From Psychrobacillus sp. OK028 (lineage in GTDB: Bacteria > Bacillota > Bacilli > Bacillales_A > Planococcaceae), in assembly GCF_900103605.1 (NCBI RefSeq), contig NZ_FNHY01000012.1:1-64000 (forward strand): a stretch of DNA of 64,000 nucleotides, given 5' to 3'. Positions 59,598 through 64,000 of this stretch are shown here, piece after piece. Under the pieces are notes generated by a model. It did no database searches, was not told the origin of the DNA, and was given only the letters and a program-made list of their open reading frames with translations. Position numbers and translations under genes: made by a program. How positions within the stretch are numbered: the first letter of the stretch is position 1; each line of letters opens with the position of its first letter.

Positions 59598-61364
59598 GTG
59601 TTAGAAAAAGCACGTCAATTATTACAAACTTATTTTGGATATGATTCGTTTCGCGAGGGCCAAGAAACAGTTATAAACTATGTATTAGATGAGAACTCTA
59701 GCCTGTGTGTTATGCCCACTGGAGGGGGGAAGTCTTTATGCTACCAAATTCCTGCTCTTATGTTAGAAGGCACTACAATTGTTATCTCTCCGTTAATCTC
59801 CCTTATGAAAGACCAGGTGGATACTTTAATTCAGGCTGGGATTCCCGCAACCTTCATAAACAGTACATTAACGGCTGAAGAAGTAAGAGAAACAATGGAG
59901 GAAGTGCAAAATGGCCAATATCGTTTACTGTATATAGCTCCTGAGCGTTTAGAGTCTCCCAACTTTTTAAATCAATTAAAAAAAGTAAAGGTTCCGTTAA
60001 TAGCAGTGGACGAAGCGCATTGTATCTCTCAATGGGGGCATGATTTCCGACCGAGCTATCGGGCTATCCATCGCTTAAAGGAAGTTTTTACAGAGCAACC
60101 TACTGTGCTTGCACTAACCGCTACTGCAACGCCGGCTGTCCGAGATGATATCTGTCGATTGTTGCAAATTCAAGAGGATAATACAGTTATCACTGGGTTT
60201 GCAAGATCAAATTTAGCATTTTCGGTCGTATTAGGACAGGATAAAAATAAGTTTTTAAAAGAATTTATTAAGAAAAATGCGAATGAGGTAGGAATTATTT
60301 ATGCCGCTACTAGAAAAACGGTAGATCTGTTATATGATTTACTAAATAGAGCAGGTATTCAAACTGCAAAATATCATGCTGGTCTTCCAGAAGCATTTCG
60401 AAACAAAGAACAGGAACGTTTTCTAACAGATGAAGCACAAGTAATGGTTGCAACCAATGCTTTTGGTATGGGAATCGATAAATCCAACGTCCGGTATGTA
60501 ATTCATTATCAATTACCGAAGAATATGGAAAGCTATTATCAAGAAGCTGGAAGAGCGGGAAGAGATGGATTACCAAGTGAATGTGTCGTTTTGTATGCAT
60601 CACAGGATGTCCAAACGCAGCGTTTTTTAATAGATCAAGCAATGGATCGTGAACGAATCCCTCAGGAGCTAGAAAAGCTACAGGGGATGGTGGATTATTG
60701 TCACACTGAAAATTGTTTGCAGCAGTTTATCGTTACTTATTTTGGAGAGCCAGATGCTACAACATGTGGTCGATGTGGAAATTGCACAGATTCCAGAGAG
60801 GTTCAAGACGTTACTAAAGAAGTTCAAATGGTTCTTTCATGTGTAGTTAGAATGGGACAAAGATTTGGTAAGACACTGACTGCGCAAGTATTGACAGGCT
60901 CTGAAAACAAAAAAGTGATAGATTTTGGTTTTACGAAGCTATCTACTTATGGAATATTAAAGGGCAAGTCTTTAAAAGAAGTGTCAGGCTTAATGGAGTT
61001 TATGATTGCGGAAGGGTTTCTTTTAGTAAAGCAAGGTAGTTTACCAACTATTTATGTATCAGATGCGGGAAAAGAAGTATTATTGGGGAAAAGAGTAGTG
61101 AATCGTAAAGGTGTAGCTGTAACGAAACAAATCGCTAAGAATGATCCGTTGTTTGAAAGACTAAGAATACTTCGGAAAAAAATTGCGGACGAAGCAGGTG
61201 TACCACCATTCGTAATTTTTTCTGATAAGACTCTACAGCATATGTGTGCAGAGCGTCCGCAAACCGAAGAACAATTATTAGAAATTCACGGAATAGGTGA
61301 AAACAAACGAGAAAAATATGGACAAGCTTTTCTCGAGGAGATTCACAATTATACTACCGTGTAG
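59598..61364 (+). CDS. recQ: ATP-dependent DNA helicase RecQ
   Basis: A 588-residue superfamily-2 helicase. Walker A PTGGGKSLCYQIP (K45), DEAH box DEAHCISQWGHDFRPSY (138-141), and motif VI QEAGRAGRDGLPSE. The zinc site is CLQQFIVTYFGEPDATTCGRCGNC, followed by a winged-helix part and an HRDC domain (about 515-585, PFVIFSDKTLQHMCAERPQTEEQLLEIHGIGENK). It unwinds forked DNA in recombination and repair. GTG at 59598 follows GGAGTG. The 3' end overlaps the converging small gene by 16 bases. Confidence 0.96.
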   Translation: MLEKARQLLQTYFGYDSFREGQETVINYVLDENSSLCVMPTGGGKSLCYQIPALMLEGTTIVISPLISLMKDQVDTLIQAGIPATFINSTLTAEEVRETMEEVQNGQYRLLYIAPERLESPNFLNQLKKVKVPLIAVDEAHCISQWGHDFRPSYRAIHRLKEVFTEQPTVLALTATATPAVRDDICRLLQIQEDNTVITGFARSNLAFSVVLGQDKNKFLKEFIKKNANEVGIIYAATRKTVDLLYDLLNRAGIQTAKYHAGLPEAFRNKEQERFLTDEAQVMVATNAFGMGIDKSNVRYVIHYQLPKNMESYYQEAGRAGRDGLPSECVVLYASQDVQTQRFLIDQAMDRERIPQELEKLQGMVDYCHTENCLQQFIVTYFGEPDATTCGRCGNCTDSREVQDVTKEVQMVLSCVVRMGQRFGKTLTAQVLTGSENKKVIDFGFTKLSTYGILKGKSLKEVSGLMEFMIAEGFLLVKQGSLPTIYVSDAGKEVLLGKRVVNRKGVAVTKQIAKNDPLFERLRILRKKIADEAGVPPFVIFSDKTLQHMCAERPQTEEQLLEIHGIGENKREKYGQAFLEEIHNYTTV

Positions 61365-61570
61365 TTTTTATGAGATACTACCGTAAGATTAGAAGGGACA
61401 TTAATCTTTTTGGCATCTTCGGTAGAGATTTCAACTATCACCGATTGCTCTAAAATTTTAAAAATAGTGCCTTGAACTTCGTGATCATTACGAGTGAAAG
61501 AGATCTTCTCATCAATTTTCCTAGCTGCCACGAAGGGTGAAACTTCCTTAGGTTGTCGTTGGAAACTCAT
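61349..61570 (-). CDS. DUF2187-family protein (YkvS-like)
   Basis: A 73-residue protein with the DUF2187 pattern: VAARKIDEKISFTRNDHEVQGTIFKILEQSVIVEIS, a small SH3-like barrel that may bind nucleic acid or protein. The RBS is AAAGAGG. The last codons overlap the recQ end on the other strand by 16 bases. Function unknown. Confidence 0.85.
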   Translation of the reverse strand: MSFQRQPKEVSPFVAARKIDEKISFTRNDHEVQGTIFKILEQSVIVEISTEDAKKINVPSNLTVVSHKNYTVV

Positions 61571-61766
61571 GTGTCTGCCTCTTTTCTAGTTTTATTACGC
61601 AATTAGCGATAGTTTAATTATACCATAGATTTGAATCGGAAATCTGCAAAAGAGATTATAATTACTCGAATACAAGGGAATCATGTCGAAGAGTGCAAAT
61701 GTTTGAATGGTTATATGATAAGGGAAAGTATTGACTAAATTAGTTTGTAAGAGGAGATTATGCATA

Positions 61767-63203
61767 GTGCATTTTAAAGAATTTAAGCTAGACGAGAAGA
61801 TTTTACGTGCCATAGAACAGTTAGGCTACACAGAACCGACAGAAGTGCAACAAAAGGTAATACCGGTCGTTTTAGAGAAACAGGATGTATTAGTGAAGTC
61901 TAAAACAGGGAGCGGAAAAACAGCTTCCTTTGCAACACCATTATGCGAGCTAGTAGATTGGGAGGAAAATAAACCCCAAGCATTAGTATTAACACCTACA
62001 AGAGAATTGGCAGTTCAAGTGCAGGAGGATATCACCAATATAGGTCGTTATAAACGTATAAAAGGTCTTGCTTTATACGGGAAATCACCATTCGCAAAAC
62101 AAAAATTAGCACTTAAGCAAAAAACACATATTATTGTGGGTACGCCTGGTAGAGTGTTAGACCATATAGAAAAAGGAACACTAGATGTATCTAAAATCGA
62201 GTATTTAGTAATTGATGAAGCCGATGAAATGCTTAATATGGGCTTTTTAGAGCAGGTAGAATCTATTATTAAATTACTGCCAAAAGCTCGTACGACAATG
62301 CTGTTTTCTGCAACTCTTTCGGAGCAAATTAAAAAACTAAGTACGAAATACATGAAAAATGCAGTTTCGATTGAAATTGACTCATCTGAGGAAAATGCAC
62401 CAGATATAGAACATGTGAAGTATGTTGTAGTGGAAGAGCTAAAGCTTTCCTTGCTTGAAAAGCTGACCACTGTGGAAAACCCAGACAGCTGTATTATCTT
62501 CTGTCGTACAAAGGAACGAGTAGAACAGCTCGTAGATGTATTGGATGAAAAAGGCTATACAGCTGACAAGATTCATGGTGGTATGATGCAGGAGGACCGT
62601 TTCGAGGTGATGGATGATTTCCGAAAAGGAGAGTTTCGTTATCTAATCGCAACGGATGTTGCGGCTCGTGGGATTGATATTGATGATATCACGCATGTAA
62701 TTCATTATGATGTGCCATTAGAGCAAGAAAGCTATGTCCACCGCACAGGTAGAACAGGGCGAGCGGGTAGAAGTGGTAAATCAATCATGCTGGCAACTCC
62801 TTTTGAGGATAAGTTTGTAAGAGAGATCGAATCATTTATTGGTTTCGAAATTCCTACTGCATCGGAGCCTACAAAAGAAGAAGTTGTAAAAGGTCGTGCT
62901 GCATTTGACATGAAAATGCAGGAGCAGCCAGAGATAAAAAAATCGAAAGGCGAACAGCTAAACGCGAATATTACAAAACTGTATTTCAATGGTGGTAAGA
63001 AAAAGAAAATACGTGCAGTCGATTTTGTAGGAACTATCGCTAAAATCGAAGGTGTCACAGCAGATGATATAGGAATTATTACGATTCAAGACACGGTATC
63101 TTATGTAGAAATATTAAACGGCAAAGGTCCACTTGTCTTGAAAAAGATGCGAAATACAACCGTCAAAGGTAAACTATTGAAAGTTCATATTGCCAATAAA
63201 TAA
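61767..63203 (+). CDS. dbpA: DEAD-box RNA helicase with DbpA RNA-binding domain (YxiN-like)
   Basis: A 478-residue helicase, nearly the length of B. subtilis YxiN/DbpA (479). Motifs include the Q motif ([12 protein letters not shown]), [42 protein letters not shown], and [16 protein letters not shown]. The last 75 residues are the DbpA RRM ([33 protein letters not shown]), which binds 23S rRNA helix 92. GTG at 61767 is chosen, with GAGGAGA upstream; the earlier ATG lacks an RBS. It works in 50S assembly. Confidence 0.94.
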   Translation: MHFKEFKLDEKILRAIEQLGYTEPTEVQQKVIPVVLEKQDVLVKSKTGSGKTASFATPLCELVDWEENKPQALVLTPTRELAVQVQEDITNIGRYKRIKGLALYGKSPFAKQKLALKQKTHIIVGTPGRVLDHIEKGTLDVSKIEYLVIDEADEMLNMGFLEQVESIIKLLPKARTTMLFSATLSEQIKKLSTKYMKNAVSIEIDSSEENAPDIEHVKYVVVEELKLSLLEKLTTVENPDSCIIFCRTKERVEQLVDVLDEKGYTADKIHGGMMQEDRFEVMDDFRKGEFRYLIATDVAARGIDIDDITHVIHYDVPLEQESYVHRTGRTGRAGRSGKSIMLATPFEDKFVREIESFIGFEIPTASEPTKEEVVKGRAAFDMKMQEQPEIKKSKGEQLNANITKLYFNGGKKKKIRAVDFVGTIAKIEGVTADDIGIITIQDTVSYVEILNGKGPLVLKKMRNTTVKGKLLKVHIANK

Positions 63204-63205
63204 AA

Positions 63206-63238
63206 AAGAGGCTTTCCACAGCGGAAAGCCTCTTCCAT
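63206..63238. terminator. Intrinsic terminator
   Basis: AAGAGGCTTTCC and GGAAAGCCTCTT form a perfect 12-bp stem with an ACAGC loop. It lies 4 bases after the helicase stop. Confidence 0.92.
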
Positions 63239-63262
63239 GTTGGTGAAATTATCTGTTCCGAG

Positions 63263-63372
63263 AATAATAAGGAGTGAATCGAGAGTAAATTTACATGAAG
63301 CGCTAGTAAGCTCTTCACGAATGAGAGTAAGTTACCGTTGAAAGTGAGTAAACTATACGCATGCGCTAGTAA
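63263..63372 (+). repeat. 21-bp-period repeat array (AGTAA-N12-CGAG units), copy 2
   Basis: AGTAA begins at 63284, 63305, 63326, 63347 and 63368, exactly 21 bp apart; AATAA at 63263 is one more copy in phase. Each unit ends in GAG, GCT or GTG before the next AGTAA. The middle bases vary. It lies between the converging helicase and NUDIX genes. Same design as the array at 438-561, in opposite orientation. Confidence 0.85.
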
Positions 63373-63379
63373 ATCAAAA

Positions 63380-63820
63380 CTAAAGCAAAGCATCCTCAAT
63401 AAACTTACGATAACTCACCATAATACCATCTGGCAGTTGAGTTGGAGGGAAGAACTGAAGACTAATGGACTCATTGCCATCTGCCAAAATCTGTCCGCTA
63501 TATTCAAAGGTTTTATAAACTGCAGAAACTGAATAGAACGTATCCCCGTTTGGATTTTCAATATAATAGTCAGGACCAGAATATACTTGGCAAAGCTGAA
63601 GTGCTCCAATATGAAGCCCGGTTTCTTCCAACGTTTCACGTCTGGCTGTATCTTCGAAGCTTTCACCTAGCTCCATCAACCCTCCAGGCAGACCGTAAAT
63701 ACCTGGCTCTCTTTCTTGCAGTAATACTTCGCCTTTATCATTCAAAATGAGCACATTCGATCCAGGTAATATGAGCGGTTGATGTCCTACATATTTTCTT
63801 AGTTGTTTATAGTATTCCAT
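63380..63820 (-). CDS. NUDIX hydrolase
   Basis: A 146-residue NUDIX protein. The box is GGLMELGESFEDTARRETLEETGL, fully intact. It hydrolyses a nucleoside-diphosphate derivative, substrate unknown. ATG at 63820 has GGAGAG 10 bases before it; the six-codon extension upstream begins inside the RBS. Its sequence resembles the array NUDIX protein at 46254-46712, in particular at YYKQLRKYVGHQPLI and YYIENPNGDTFYSV. Confidence 0.9.
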   Translation of the reverse strand: MEYYKQLRKYVGHQPLILPGSNVLILNDKGEVLLQEREPGIYGLPGGLMELGESFEDTARRETLEETGLHIGALQLCQVYSGPDYYIENPNGDTFYSVSAVYKTFEYSGQILADGNESISLQFFPPTQLPDGIMVSYRKFIEDALL

Positions 63821-63956
63821 GTTCACTAATCTCTCCAATAAGATTTTATTTAAAATTGTACCTCAATAATGGTACGATAAGAAATAATAATTGAAACTTT
63901 CAGTTAGAAAATGCGTAGAAGTAGTAGTTATTAATAATAGAGGATGTGAGCATCAC

Positions 63957-64000
63957 ATGACAAAGAAACTGTGGTTTCAAACAGGAGTAGCCATACTACT
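63957..64000 (+). CDS. Start of a membrane protein gene (partial)
   Basis: ATG at 63957 with GAGGATGTG upstream opens a frame MTKKLWFQTGVAILL that runs off the window. The opening resembles AI-2E-family permeases, but 14 codons are too few to be sure. Confidence 0.5.
   Translation, partial: MTKKLWFQTGVAIL

Overview
The window is chromosomal DNA of a low-GC, Gram-positive, spore-former-type bacterium of the Bacillales. This rests on the Bacillus-type 5S rRNA, Shine-Dalgarno sites close to AAAGGAGG with many GTG/TTG starts, and family signatures such as CsbD, YxlE/F/G, DesK/DesR/Des, YisP, YqeY, YwbE, DUF2187 and DbpA/YxiN. A Planococcaceae-like genus (Psychrobacillus, Lysinibacillus or a relative) is my best inference, not proof. 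The window starts in the last bases of a 23S rRNA, followed by 5S and a terminator, so it lies just downstream of an rRNA operon.

Layout: 0.4-5.3 kb, a 21-bp-period repeat array, then a two-component system with an MMPL transporter. 5.3-11.8 kb, a permease, an acetyltransferase, a YxlEFG-like ABC operon, a HEPN-like/CBS protein, two tandem structured repeats, an NmrA-like protein and a phosphoesterase. 11.8-18 kb (minus strand), CsbD with a sigma-B promoter, an ECF sigma/anti-sigma pair, the cold-sensing des-desK-desR locus with a candidate DesR operator, and a proline symporter. 18-35.6 kb, sbcDC, a deaminase, an M48 protease fused to ankyrin repeats, an ABC importer, trhO, dsdA, a GntR-controlled membrane protein, ppiB and small genes. 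35.6-41.4 kb, a cluster of M20 amidohydrolase, NhaC transporter, regulator, enolase-superfamily racemase and GNAT enzyme, which resembles the N-succinylamino-acid racemase pathway.

The most unusual part is 42.0-48.6 kb, with an outlier at 51.2 kb. Here a row of unrelated, same-strand small genes (a sigma/anti-sigma pair, tiny membrane proteins, DinB, NUDIX, lipoproteins, DUF2785) is separated by about ten copies of one 55-90-bp palindromic element. The left end matches AACTAACGGGTGCTTTA. A hairpin with a T-run follows, and the right end is AACTAA-N8/9-TTAGTT. The layout looks like a gene-cassette array that carries its own terminators. It ends against a truncated alcohol dehydrogenase gene, and the outlier copy abuts what looks like the 5' piece of a group II intron. 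No integrase or transposase is visible in the window.

48.9-64 kb returns to core-like content: an FTR1 iron permease under a Fur box, a GT2-GtrA fusion, a MerR regulator/MFS efflux pair with a textbook 19-bp-spacer MerR promoter, YisP-like prenyl synthase homologue, YqeY, an RlmI-like methyltransferase, RecQ, the DbpA-type helicase, a second 21-bp-period array, a NUDIX gene and the first codons of a further membrane-protein gene.
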